Source: Helichrysum umbraculigerum (lineage: Eukaryota > Streptophyta > Magnoliopsida > Asterales > Asteraceae). Taken from it: DNA of 64,000 bases. The stretch lies in contig CATIUR010000001.1 of NCBI GenBank assembly GCA_949592205.1, positions 15,887,501 through 15,951,500 on the forward strand, in the 5' to 3' direction. A program made the position numbers and the translations under genes. The notes under the pieces were generated by a model. It was given only the letters and a program-made list of their open reading frames with translations, searched no databases and had not been told where the DNA came from. Positions 12,244-23,816 of the stretch are shown here, in pieces (the first letter of the stretch is position 1; each line of letters begins with the position of its first letter).

Positions 12244-12918
12244 CCCCCAAAAAAATACGTTGTGTGACTAAATATTACAAAACGTCACAGAAACATAAAA
12301 TTCATGTGGCCATTGTATGAACAATAGTCACACAATAAACACAATTTCTTGACTTTAAAAACTATATGGTCACACTTATTCAAACTTTTTGCCACTTTAT
12401 GATTAATTGTATGTGACTAAATCATCGCAAAAGTCACATATATTACATATTCATGTGGCCAAAGGACGGACAATAGTCACACAAAATATACACTTACTTG
12501 ATTTTACCAATCATATGGTCACACTCATTAACAGTTTTGGCCACTTTTTGCTTAATTGTATGTGACTAATTTCCTAAAAATACATTCGTTGTGTGACTAA
12601 ATAATCGCAAATGCCACATGTATTATATATTCATATAGCCAAAGGACGAACAATAGCTACTCTCAAAAACCGCTCGTGTGACTATAAAGTGTTTACGGTC
12701 ACTAAAACTGATTCAAACAAAATAAACTTGTACATAATTAGTCACACGTTTTATGGTTTTAGTTACTGACTTTAAATGGATACGGAAACTAACTCGCTAA
12801 TGTCACCGTATGTGCCCTATGGTCGCTCGACCTTTCGTCACACCTACGTTAAAAAACCAAGTGTGACTATATGCATATCGTCACACTTTTTTGGTGTAAC
12901 GAAATCTCAGTTTTGTTC
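12244..12918. repeat. 3' subterminal tandem array of the CACTA element, outer part
   Basis: Continuation of the 170-180-bp repeats after the solo LTR, with GTGTGACTAAAT near 12260 and 12592. The last 200 bp is denser in single TAGTCACAC / GTGTGACTA sites up to the terminus. Confidence 0.85.
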
Positions 12919-12926
12919 TAGTGTCC
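12908..12926 (+). repeat. CACTA 3' terminus and TCC target duplication
   Basis: TTTTGTTCTAGTG ends at 12923 and TCC follows at 12924-12926. Removing 411-12926 gives exactly the uninterrupted sequence found in elements B and C. Confidence 0.92.
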
Positions 12927-13725
12927 TCCAATGTCCACGCTTACCACAATGAAAGCAGTCATGCTCAGCTTTGGACACTTTGGTTTTAGGTGCTGGCTTT
13001 GAAGTTGAATCACCATTCTTCTTCTTTCCTTTATTGCCACGGAACTTACGCTTCTTCTTTATGCCCCCATCACGAATCAAAAGCACATCTTTAGTCTTGA
13101 CGGGTTCCATATCCCGTTGAGCAGTTTTCAACATTTGATGCAACTCATGGATCGTCCTTTCCGTATTGTTCATATTGTAATTGAGCACAAATTGTTTGTA
13201 CTCCTTACTCAATGAACCAAGAATCATATCAATAGCTAATTCTTGCGGAAAAGCATGACCAAGTCTTTCAAGACGATTAAGATGTCCTATCATTTTCACA
13301 ACATGGGCACTCACATCAGATCCCTCGGCCATCTTGCAACTATTCAAATCCTTAGTGGCGTCGAACCTTTCGGTTCTAGCAGTGGATTGAAAAGTTTCTC
13401 TCAAACGACGAATCAAATCATACGCCGTTGTCTCCATGTAGTTAACTTGGAGTTCGGGAGACATAGTAGCAAGCATCAAACATTGCACGTCGAGAAGATC
13501 GTTCTCATGCTTAGAGTAAACATTTCTAACGTCCTCGGCGGCATCGTTTGCTGGCGCGGGACCAAGAGGCATCTCGAGCACATACCACTTTCGTTCATGG
13601 CGAAGGACAATCTGAAGATTCCTTTCCCAATTACGAAAGTTAGGCCCGGTCAACTTATCCTTCTCAAGGATAGAACGAAGCGACAAGTTCATGGTATTAT
13701 TAGCGTTAACGTTGTTATTAGTCAT
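12924..13725 (-). pseudogene. gag of element A, N-terminal part, broken by the CACTA insertion
   Basis: This encodes the first roughly 267 residues of a copia-type Gag (UBN2-like fold region, LTGPNFRNWERN, then a basic linker and the first part of the zinc knuckle CFHCGKRGHWR). The reading frame runs into the transposon terminus and stops at 12907, so the last knuckle cysteine is lost. Against copies B and C it has a Thr for Ala at residue 2 and a Val for Ala in the N-terminal half. The start is the ATG right after a TTTTACTGTAG tract. Confidence 0.88.
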
Positions 13726-16306
13726 CTACAGTAAAACAAACAAACTTAGTTATTCCGTTTTAAACTCTTAATAATTCATAAACCCAAATAGAACTATTAA
13801 GCTAGGATCCGACATTCACACTAAAGTGTGCCCTCAACGAAGGCTGCAATGACACACGATAGTTTTTTAGGTAGATCTCTATCAATTGCATCACATATAC
13901 AACTCCTAGACTCTTGAGACTCTAAATTTTAATGTTTAGGTATATTTAATTTCAACTTACACCTTGGGCCAAGTCTCACTTGGAATCACCAATAGACCAA
14001 ACCATTTGCTAACTGTGGGGAACCGGCCATCTTCTCAAGTGGATATCGCGGCCCTTTCACTTCACCATAATCGAGTGCAACCATGCCCACCCGCGGAGCC
14101 GGCAAAGGACACGGAGTCGGGTTCGGTATGAATGTCCACAAATGGAGGGTGCTTACGGTCTTAGATTAAATAGGGTTTTAGGTCTTAATTCTCTAATTAA
14201 ACCTACTTCGGTATTTTTCTTAAATTAATTTCAAAAATTACTTTTAAATATATATAAACCATGCATGAGTTTATATATTATAGTTTTAATAAAACACGAC
14301 CCTTAGGAAATAATCAAGTTTAAACCATTTCCTAGTTTATATTAAAACAAGTGTTTTATTAAGTTTCTAATAATGTGTTCTTCCTAGAGGAATCAACATT
14401 TCATAAATGTGTTCACTCGATAAAACACATTACCTAACGTTTTATTTATGTTCTAATTATTTATCCTAACAATTCACCAATTATTCAAATAACTAGACAT
14501 GCATAAACATAAAATAAAACACACAAAATATGGTGCCATAGCCTTGCCACAATCTATATTTGATTTCCATGAGCCAACATGGAAACCAAGGGTCAACCTA
14601 AGGGACAAACATGACACATGGTTGGCTATCTTGATCTTCATGCTCCCACTAGCTTCAACGACTCCTCGTGACACCATGGAACGCAAAGAATCCTTTTGAT
14701 TGCTCCTCTTCTTTTGGACTCCATCATCCTTTTGTATTACATTTTACAAGTAAAATTTGAAAAATACATTTTTACATAAAACTAAAACTACCTTTTACAT
14801 AAAATTACAAAATAAATGGGGTTGTAAGTGACACGCAGGTCTCCCCTTATATCAAAAGAAAATTACAGTACAATCAAAATAAACACAACCACGCAGTTCA
14901 TATATTAGGTCAAATTTGGCTCGGCTATGGTCACAACAATTATAATCACAATTATAAAATTATAATGGAATCTTAAACTATAGTTTGCTTAGGGCGTTTT
15001 ATTGGATACATGCATTATCTAATAAACGCACCTATTCAAGACACACAAACTACGAGTTCCATTACATATACATTATCTTTGTATCACATACAACAATTAA
15101 CAATTGTCTATTTACAATTCCATTGAATTATAAACTAACAATTATCTTTTAATTAGTTTCTTGAATTATTGCTTCTTTGACTTAACTTTTAAATAGAATT
15201 AACATGTTTGACCGAAAATTATACTTTCTTTTAAAACACACCTTTTAAACAATATTAATTAAAAAAAAAAAAACATGTCAATTTCATTTAAACATTCTAA
15301 AACCATTACTTTAGTGATTTCAAAAATTACTAACTCGTTTTGATGACATTAGTTTTAATTAGGTTTTCTTAAAACATTAATTTATACAAAACTAGGATTT
15401 TCACATAAAACCTAATTTGTATAATTTCATTAATCAAAACATCCAAGTTTCATGAAGTTTCATAAACCCTAGATTTTGATTAATCACATGTTTTACGGAC
15501 CCTATCTCCATTCTTTTAACAATTCCTGTATTATTCCAAAAATCAATATCTTTTAGATTTAATAACCCTAATCTTGACTTTTGCTAAAAGATAATAATAT
15601 CCTAGCCAAAAATCAAGTAAACCATAGGTTTATTTAAAACCCTAAAATCAATTTTTGCCAAAGATCACGTATCTTTACAAACATCGACTTATACCTAAAG
15701 TTTCGTAAACATTAGTTGATCACATCAAGGATTAAAGTATTGATTTTCTTGGGTTTCTAAAACCCTTTGTACAAATCGGCTAATACAAGGGTTCACATAA
15801 TCCCTTGTATTATTTTCTTGCTTGATAAGTTAATTATTAATTGTACTAGATTTAGTTAGGACATCAAATACCTAACCCTAATACTAAAATCGATTTTCCT
15901 AGGGATTTTGGTAAAACCTAAAATCGATTTTTGCATAGGTTAAATCAATACAATAAATATTAACTTAAAACAAGAAAGTTATAACCGTTAGTTTCGGATT
16001 AAACAGTTTAAACTATTAATCTACAAAAACAATATATGATTTCGGTTATGGTGTTTAACACCATATACCAAAAATCGATCAACAAAGTTTCTCATAAACC
16101 TTGGAGCAATTTTGGTACAACCAAATCACATCTTGTTTCGGATTAATCGCGAATAACAAACTTAACGCGTTATTTAAACAATTTAACAAACTACACGATT
16201 TAAACCGATTACAAGAAAGGTAGAAGAAGAGAATAATAATAAAATTAAAACTTAATTTAAAAGAAGCATACAAGACAACCAATTACAGTTTTACTAGAAA
16301 ATTATA
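13726..16306 (-). other. 2.6-kb untranslated leader of element A
   Basis: Between PBS and gag in transcription order. It holds only short reading frames, of which a 67-codon one (16079-16282) beginning about 25 bp after the PBS and a 70-codon one (14474-14686) also occur in copies B and C. That sharing is explained by copy identity, so I do not call them genes. The tract just before gag (TTTGTTTTACTGTAG) looks like a 3' splice site. Confidence 0.7.
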
Positions 16307-16320
16307 TGGCTCTGATACCA
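16307..16320 (-). promoter_or_regulatory. Primer binding site of element A (initiator-Met tRNA)
   Basis: Reverse complement TGGTATCAGAGCCA is the standard plant PBS complementary to the 3' end of initiator-Met tRNA, one base from the LTR. Confidence 0.92.
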
Positions 16321-16321
16321 C

Positions 16322-17237
16322 TGAAGGGTTTTTAGTAGAATTGTACGTTACAAAAATTCAATCTTTTTGTTATAAATACAATTAATACATGCGGAAGCTT
16401 ATAAAATAAATTTAATCATATTAAATAAAACCCTTAGCCAAGATCTGTAATTTTCATAATAAAACTTGTACAAAATTAATTACATATAATTAATAGAATG
16501 AGAATGAGCATTCTTACATTGAGTGCTCGGCAGAATCTCTAGTCTTCTACTCGTTGCCCAAGTACGAGTCGACTTCTTCCTTTTTGCTCCTTGAATTCGG
16601 CAAGCATGAGGATACGTTAGGTATCCACCTATGATTCACAGTTGAACGTTTGGTAGTAACTAAAGTGTATATACTAAATATCAAACACGAGTACGCGAAC
16701 GAGTCACGAACTAAAACCCTTGGAGGGTTCGGCCGACTTTCGGCTTAGGGGTGTTTGGGGCCGGTCGACGACAAGGAGAGGAGAGGATGGAGAGGAGAAA
16801 ATGTTAGGGTTTTTGATTACCTCACAAATGAAACCCTTAGGCCTCTATTTATAGGTTTAGTCCAACTTGTTCTCCAAGTATAACACTTTCACTTTTAATC
16901 CCTTTAGTTTAATCAAACTATTAAACTAATCCCAAACTTATATATTTACAATCGAAACCTTGTAGTTTAATAACAATTAAACTAGTTAATTTATTTATAA
17001 AACTAATTACAAATAAATCCTTTTATTAAATAAATAATTACATTTAATTATTTATAATAATAAACGTTTCAATTACATTCGACCAACTAATTCATTTCAA
17101 CTAAATGAACGATATCAAATATCAAATTATAGTATCACACTACTTGTTCGGTTGTGCTCATCGGTGTGACCCTGCGGTGTTCATGTGAAGCTGGATTTGA
17201 TATTAATTTACGATATTATTAAGCACATAATCTTTCA
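16322..17237 (-). repeat. LTR1, shared by elements A and B
   Basis: 916 bp, starting TGAAGGG and ending CTTTCA on the plus strand. Its left side adjoins the PBS of element A and its right side adjoins the polypurine tract of element B, so one LTR serves as 5' LTR of A and 3' LTR of B. It is nearly identical to LTR2; I noted only a handful of base changes. Confidence 0.93.
16846..16853 (-). promoter_or_regulatory. TATA box of LTR1
   Basis: On the minus strand CTATAAATAGAGG, a near-ideal plant TATA element, followed about 30 bp on by AAGGGTTTCATTTG and then AAACCCTAAC. It would drive transcription leftward into element A. Confidence 0.75.
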
Positions 17238-17252
17238 GACTCCCACTTGTGC
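17238..17252 (-). promoter_or_regulatory. Polypurine tract of element B
   Basis: Minus strand GCACAAGTGGGAGTC directly precedes the LTR start TGAAAGATT; AAGTGGGAG is the usual copia-type plus-strand primer. Confidence 0.85.
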
Positions 17253-19425
17253 GAAATATTAGCATCGGTAAATATCATGTACCTAAGGCGGTCCCTACCA
17301 GGACACTTAGGTTAACCAGATCAATGAAGCAATCACTCCTCATAGCTATACAGCCAAGCTGAAATAAAATTCAAACGGTAAGGGTGTGGCTATTATCCTT
17401 TTGCACTTTCTTAAGATATTTTAGAGTATAAGGCATGGACCGTATCAACCTTACAATACTCAATTCCTATTTTCGATTACAGATTTGTACCGACTAAGCA
17501 AGTGACTTATCACTTGAGTATGGCCATACATTTCTTCAGTCCAAATCATCGACGGCCTAGGAGATATCTCTCTTGCTTTTACACAAGAGTTGCAAAGTCC
17601 CATCTTGCGAGTTAAACTAGAAATCACAACACGTGTTCTTCGTCAGCCAACGAATAACCGTTATGGATGCTCATTTACGAACACCGTTAGGTCTCATTAG
17701 AAACCAACTAGGTTCACATGCGAAAATCTAGCCTGCTCAGGTCAGAGGATAGTGCGCCACGATTGAGAATACCCATGACGATGGTCCACGAAGTATTCAC
17801 TCAATATGTGGGTCATTCCAACATTTAATCGCATTAAGTGCTAGTGATCAGGCATCACAATTTAACAGTGACTGTACCTTATCTGCAGGACAAGTTGCTA
17901 CTTAAAGCTGTAACATACCATCTTTCACTATAACCGATTGCCCTATTGTAGTTCCCACGACAACAAGCGGTTATGGATATGTGTCTCATACATACTTTAG
18001 AATAAACTTGCATTTATTCATGGATACTAAAATATACTAAATATGAACAACATGAAGGTCTCGTCATATCTCAATCAGTCATACAACCTTAACATGCTAC
18101 AGTTCATGGTTTCGGAATCAGGTTGTCGTATATGAATATAATCAAAACTAATTTTAATCAATTCATATTAACTATATTTATTAAGATGCATTTCTCCAAA
18201 CATATCTTAACAAATATCTACCCACCAATCTAATAATTATAAAGATTTTAGACTTTATTTGTTATAGCTATAATACGAATCTTTATTAATGTTATCCAAT
18301 GATCATTTAATATGTACACCGAAGTAAAACATATTAGATCATAATATCATTTATACAAAGCAGTCACTATGACTAACCATTAATTCAACTTAATGAAATT
18401 AACTTCAATAAATTTGATGTTTCCAAATACTTGGATTTTAAAATTTCTTTTAAACAATCATCAAACATTTTAAGTCAATTCAACAATAAATTTTAATTAT
18501 TCAACAATAATATTAACGAATTAATGTTCTTGTGAAATATTAAAATTTCTATTTAACGCTCCAACTAAATCTAACAATACTTATGAATTCAATTTCTACA
18601 AAACAAATTTCATGATTCATTTTAGAAATAATTCATTTTATGCATTATTTAAATAAACTAATGTCTTTGGTTTCTTGATGTATTTATAGAAAACACATTA
18701 TTAATTTATTTCTCATAGACAAGAATAAATCAATCCACAACAAGTTTATTCCATAATTAATTGACAATTCAATTAATTGTATCTAATAAGTTTAGCCAAC
18801 TTATTCATACATCCTTTATGCACATAATAGATTCAATAATCTATAAGATTCAACAATCTTGAAGTATTATTATTTAGTGTTTAGTTCTATATAAATCAAA
18901 CATTCATATATATATGGCAACTTACGTATTCAATAATTCACAATTATATAGATATCAATAAATAATTTGTATTACTCATGAACTAGTATCTTATAAAGAT
19001 AAGTTCTAAATGAGTCATACAATAAGATTGTTATATGTGGATCTCATTTTGGGATTTAAACACAAGTTTTTAGATAAACAACATTTTAAAACTTTAAAAC
19101 ACATTTCAAACATTATTTCACAAACCAACTTTAATATAAAAAATATTTAAATATTCAAAAACAAATATTCAAGCTCAAAACGAGCAAACCATAATGTGAA
19201 AACCAATGTATGAAATAATATCCCAAAATATTAAAAATGAACTAATGTGCGTAAAGCACTTATTCTTCCACATCCAAGCTTCTTGAATTAATAACGCCAT
19301 CTCTATAGCTCCACTTCAAGTGCTTCATCACTTCTTGACCCCTACAATAAAAATTGTACACATTAGATCAACCATCTAATATAGTCATGTGAAGTAAATA
19401 AACAACCCTTTATAGGATATCAATA
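17253..19425 (-). other. Noncoding 3' region of element B
   Basis: Between gag and the polypurine tract; no frame with protease, integrase or RT motifs on either strand. The half nearest the LTR (17253-18000) is less AT-rich and contains many short hairpins such as AAGTGACTTATCACTT near 17500, and may hold packaging or cis signals. The half next to gag is very AT-rich. Confidence 0.75.
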
Positions 19426-20283
19426 CTAACCAGAACTCTCAACACCATTCCTCTTATCAGCAAGATAATCGGGACAGTTCCTCCTCCAATGTCCACGCTT
19501 ACCACAATGAAAGCAGTCATGCTCAGCTTTGGACACTTTGGTTTTAGGTGCTGGCTTTGAAGTTGAATCACCATTCTTCTTCTTTCCTTTATTGCCACGG
19601 AACTTACGCTTCTTCTTTATGCCCCCATCACGAATCAAAAGCACATCTTTAGTCTTGACGGGTTCCATATCCCGTTGAGCAGTTTTCAACATTTGATGCA
19701 ACTCATGGATCGTCCTTTCCGTATTGTTCATATTGTAATTGAGCACAAATTGTTTGTACTCCTTACTCAATGAACCAAGAATCATATCAATAGCTAATTC
19801 TTGCGGAAAAGCATGACCAAGTCTTTCAAGACGATTAAGATGTCCTATCATTTTCACAACATGGGCACTCACATCAGATCCCTCGGCCATCTTGCAACTA
19901 TTCAAATCCTTAGTGGCGTCGAACCTTTCGGTTCTAGCAGTGGATTGAAAAGTTTCTCTCAAACGACGAATCAAATCATACGCCGTTGTCTCCATGTAGT
20001 TAACTTGGAGTTCGGGAGACATAGTAGCAAGCATCAAACATTGCACGTCGAGAAGATCGTTCTCATGCTTAGAGTAAGCATTTCTAACGTCCTCGGCGGC
20101 ATCGTTTGCTGGCGCGGGACCAAGAGGCATCTCGAGCACATACCACTTTCGTTCATGGCAAAGGACAATCTGAAGATTCCTTTCCCAATTACGAAAGTTA
20201 GGCCCGGTCAACTTATCCTTCTCAAGGATAGAACGAAGCGACAAGTTCATGGTATTATTAGCGTTAACGTTGTTATTAGCCAT
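19426..20283 (-). CDS. Gag of TR-GAG element B
   Basis: A 285-residue structural protein expected to form cytoplasmic retrotransposon particles. The N-terminal 200 residues fit the Ty1/copia Gag (UBN2/DUF4219-like) pattern: LTGPNFRNWERN near 26, DVQCLMLATMSPELQ near 79 and FQSTARTERFDA near 115. A Lys/Arg-rich linker (about 215-245) leads to one CCHC knuckle, Cys257, Cys260, His265, Cys270. It ends soon after at TAG; there is no downstream pol frame. The ATG follows a splice-acceptor-like TTTTACTGTAG. Compared with copy C it has Cys for Arg (near residue 43) and Met for Thr. The frame is intact, so it could be translated. Confidence 0.88.
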   Translation of the reverse strand: MANNNVNANNTMNLSLRSILEKDKLTGPNFRNWERNLQIVLCHERKWYVLEMPLGPAPANDAAEDVRNAYSKHENDLLDVQCLMLATMSPELQVNYMETTAYDLIRRLRETFQSTARTERFDATKDLNSCKMAEGSDVSAHVVKMIGHLNRLERLGHAFPQELAIDMILGSLSKEYKQFVLNYNMNNTERTIHELHQMLKTAQRDMEPVKTKDVLLIRDGGIKKKRKFRGNKGKKKNGDSTSKPAPKTKVSKAEHDCFHCGKRGHWRRNCPDYLADKRNGVESSG

Positions 20284-22870
20284 CTACAGTAAAACAAACA
20301 AACTTAGTTATTCCGTTTTAAACTCTTAATAATTCATAAACCCTAATAGAACTATTAAGCTAGGATCCGACATTCACACTAAAGTGTGCCCTCAACGAAG
20401 GCTGCAATGACACACGATAGTTTTTTAGGTAGATCTCTATCAATTGCATCACATATACAACTCCTAGACTCTTGAGACTCTAAATTTTAATGTTTAGGTA
20501 TATTTAATTTCAACTTACACCTTGGGCCAAGTCTCACTTGGAATCACCAATAGACCAAACCATTTGCTAACTGTGGGGAACCGGCCATCTTCTCAAGTGG
20601 ATATCGCGGCCCTTTCACTTCACCATAATCGAGTGCAACCATGCCCACCCGCGGAGGCGGCAAAGGACACGGAGTCGGGTTCGGTATGAATGTCCACAAA
20701 TGGAGGGTGCTTACGGTCTTAGATTAAATAGGGTTTTAGGTCTTAATTCTCTAATTAAACCTACTTCGGTATTTTTCTTAAATTAATTTCAAAAATTACT
20801 TTTAAATATATATAAACCATGCATGAGTTTATATATTATAGTTTTAATAAAACACGACCCTTAGGAAATCATCAAGTTTAAACCATTTCCTAGTTTTTAT
20901 TAAAACAAGTGTTTTATTAAGTTTCTAATAATGTGTTCTTCCTAGAGGAATCATTTCATAAATGTGTTCACTCGATAAAACACATTACCTAACGTTTTAT
21001 TTATGTTCTAATTATTTATCCTAACAATTCACCAATTATTCAAATAACTAGACATGCATAAACATAAAATAAAACACACAAAATATGGTGCCATAGCCTT
21101 GCCACAATCTATATTTGATTTCCATGAGCCAACATGGAAACCAAGGGTCAACCTAAGGGACAAACATGACACATGGTTGGCTATCTTGATCTTCATGCTC
21201 CCACTAGCTTCAACGACTCCTCGTGACACCATGGAACGCAAAGAATCCTTTTGATTGCTCCTCTTCTTTTGGACTCCATCATCCTTTTGTATTACATTTT
21301 ACAAGTAAAATTTGAAAAATACATTTTTACATAAAACTAAAAATTACCTTTTACATAAAATTACAAAACAAATGGGGTTGTAAATGACACGCAGGTCTCC
21401 CCTTGCACCAAAAGAAAATTACAGTACAATCAAAATAAACACAACCACGCAGTTCATATATTAGGTCAAATTTGGCTCGGCTATGGTCACAATTCATACA
21501 ACAATTATAATCACAATTATAAAATTATAATGGAATCTTAAACTATAGTTTGCTTAGGGCGTTTTATTGGATACATGCATTATCTAATAAACGCACCTAT
21601 TCAAGACACACAAACTACGAGTTCCATTACATATACATTATCTTTGTATCACATACAACAATTAACAATTGTCTATTTACAATTCCATTGAATTATAAAC
21701 TAACAATTATCTTTTAATTAGTTTCTTGAATTATTGCTTCTTTGACTTAACTTTTAAATAGAATTAACATGTTTGACCGAAAATTATACTTTCTTTTAAA
21801 ACACACCTTTTAAACAATATTAATTTTTAAAAAAAAACATGTCAATTTCATTTAAACATTCTAAAACCATTACTTTAGTGATTTCAAAAATTACTAACTC
21901 GTTTTGATGACATTAGTTTTAATTAGGTTTTCTTAAAACATTAATTTATACAAAACTAGGATTTTCACATAAAACCTAATTTGTATAATTTCATTAATCA
22001 AAACATCAAAGTTTCATGAAGTTTCATAAACCCTAGATTTTGATTAATCACATGTTTTACGGACCCTATCTCCATTCTTTTAACAATTCCTGTATTATTC
22101 CAAAAATCAATATCTTTTAGATTTAATAACCCTAATCTTGACTTTTGCTAAAAGATAATAATATCCTAGCCAAAAATCAAGTAATCCATAGGTTTATTTA
22201 AAACCCTAAAATCGATTTTTGCCAAAGATCACGTATCTTTACAAACATCGACTTATACCTAAAGTTTCGTAAACATTAGTTGATCACATCAAGGATTAAA
22301 GTATTGATTTTCTTGGGTTTCTAAAACCCTTTGTACAAATCGGCTAATACAAGGGTTCAGATAATCCCTTGTATTATTTTCTTGCTTGATAAGTTAATTA
22401 TTAATTGTACTAGATTTAGTTAGGACATCAAATACCTAACCCTAATACTAAAATCGATTTTCCTAGGGATTTTGGTAAAACCTAAAATCCATTTTTGCAT
22501 AGGTTAAATCAATACAATAAATATTAACTTAAAACAAGAAAGTTATAACCGTTAGTTTCGGATTAAACAGTTTAAACTATTAATCTACAAAAACAATATA
22601 TGATTTCGGTTATGGTGTTTAACACCATATACCAAAAATCGATCAACAAAGTTTCTCATAAACCTTGGAGCAATTTTGGTACAACCAAATCACATCTTGT
22701 TTCGGATTAATCGCGAATAACAAACTTAACGCGTTATTTAAACAATTTAACAAACTACACGATTTAAACCGATTACAAGAAAGGTAGAAGAAGAGAATAA
22801 TAATAAAATTAAAACTTAATTTAAAAGAAGCATACAAGACAACCAATTACAGTTTTACTAGAAAATTATA
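20284..22870 (-). other. 2.6-kb leader of element B
   Basis: Same content as the leader of element A, with small indels (for example 4 bp missing near 20953). Short repeated frames at 21029-21241 and 22643-22846 are leader copies, not independent genes. Confidence 0.7.
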
Positions 22871-22884
22871 TGGCTCTGATACCA
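22871..22884 (-). promoter_or_regulatory. Primer binding site of element B
   Basis: Reverse complement TGGTATCAGAGCCA, one base from LTR2, identical to that of element A. Confidence 0.92.
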
Positions 22885-22885
22885 C

Positions 22886-23801
22886 TGAAGGGTTTTTAGT
22901 AGAATTGTACGTTACAAAAATTCAATCTTTTTGTTATAAATACAATTAATACATGCGGAAGCTTATAAAATAAATTTAATCATATTAAATAAAACCCTTA
23001 GCCAAGATCTGTAATTTTCATAATAAAACTTGTACAAAATTAATTACATATAATTAATAGAATGAGAATGAGCATTCTTACATTGAGTGCTCGGCAGAAT
23101 CTCTAGTCTTCTACTCGTTGCCCAAGTACGAGTCGACTTCTTCCTTTTTGCTCCTTGAATTCGGCAAGCTTGAGGATACGTTAGGTATCCACCTATGATT
23201 CACAGTTGAACGTTTGGTAGTAACTAAAGTGTATATACTAAATATCAAACACGAGTACGCGAACGAGTCACGAACTAAAACCCTTGGAGGGTTCGGCCGA
23301 CTTTCGGCTTAGGGGTGTTTGGGGCCGGTCGACGACAAGGAGAGGAGAGGGAGGAGAGGAGAAAATGTTAGGGTTTTTGATTACCTCACAAATGAAACCC
23401 TTAGGCCTCTATTTATAGGTTTAGTCCAACTTGTTCTCCAAGTATAACACTTTCACTTTTAATCCCTTTAGTTTAATCAAACTATTAAACTAATCCCAAA
23501 CTTATATATTTACAATCGAAACCTTGTAGTTTAATAACAATTAAACTAGTTAATTTATTTATAAAACTAATTACAAATAAATCCTTTTATTAAATAAATA
23601 ATTACATTTAATTATTTATAATAATAAACGTTTCAATTACATTCGACCAACTAATTCATTTCAACTAAATGAACGATATCAAATATCAAATTATAGTATC
23701 ACACTACTTGTTCGGTTGTGCTCATCGGTGTGACCCTGCGGTGTTCATGTGAAGCTGGATTTGATATTAATTTACGATAATATTAAGCACATAATCTTTC
23801 A
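22886..23801 (-). repeat. LTR2, shared by elements B and C
   Basis: 916 bp, the same length as LTR1, with PBS of B on its left and the polypurine tract of C (GACTCCCACTTGTGC at 23802 on the plus strand) on its right. TATA box at 23410-23417. Confidence 0.93.
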
Positions 23802-23816
23802 GACTCCCACTTGTGC

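Larger units (their letters stand above)
411..12923. mobile_element. Non-autonomous CACTA (En/Spm-type) transposon carrying gene fragments
   Basis: The 12513-bp element starts CACTAGTACAAA and ends TTTTGTTCTAGTG, an imperfect inverted repeat, flanked by 3-bp TCC duplications. Both ends carry dense subterminal copies of TAGTCACAC / GTGTGACTA, as expected for transposase-binding repeats of this superfamily. No TNP2-like transposase reading frame was found, so it is probably mobilised in trans. Contents from left: subterminal repeats, a SINE-like sequence, a truncated second CACTA-like end, a MITE, a 107-bp minisatellite, a CTR9 gene fragment, a 170-180-bp subterminal tandem array, and a solo gypsy LTR inside that array. 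The element sits in gag of TR-GAG copy A, so it is younger than that copy. Confidence 0.92.
1..17237 (-). mobile_element. TR-GAG copia-type element A, left end outside window
   Basis: Element A lies on the minus strand; its 5' LTR is LTR1 (16322-17237), next to a tRNA-iMet type primer binding site. Its 3' part leaves the window at base 1; bases 1-410 match 19075-19484 of element B almost base for base. Only gag coding is found and no protease, integrase or RT, so it is non-autonomous. The body is split by a CACTA transposon at 411-12923; removing it and one TCC duplication restores the arrangement seen in elements B and C. Confidence 0.85.
16322..23801 (-). mobile_element. TR-GAG copia-type element B, uninterrupted
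   Basis: LTR2 (5') - PBS - 2.6-kb leader - gag - 2.2-kb noncoding tail - PPT - LTR1 (3'). The internal region is 5648 bp and codes only for Gag, fitting the described class of terminal-repeat retrotransposons with a gag domain. Reverse transcription would need an autonomous partner. Confidence 0.9.

Noticed and set aside
13243..13734. 163-codon plus-strand frame opposite gag, also at 19801 and 26365
   Set aside because: Antisense shadow of gag; no domain, and conserved only because the copies are near-identical.
14474..14699. Overlapping 70- and 66-codon frames repeated at 21029 and 27623
   Set aside because: Part of the TR-GAG leader; identity reflects recent copying, with no protein signature.
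16079..16282. 67-codon frame just after the PBS, repeated at 22643 and 29238
   Set aside because: AT-rich hydrophobic translation shared by copies; no evidence it is a gene, although it could act as an upstream ORF.
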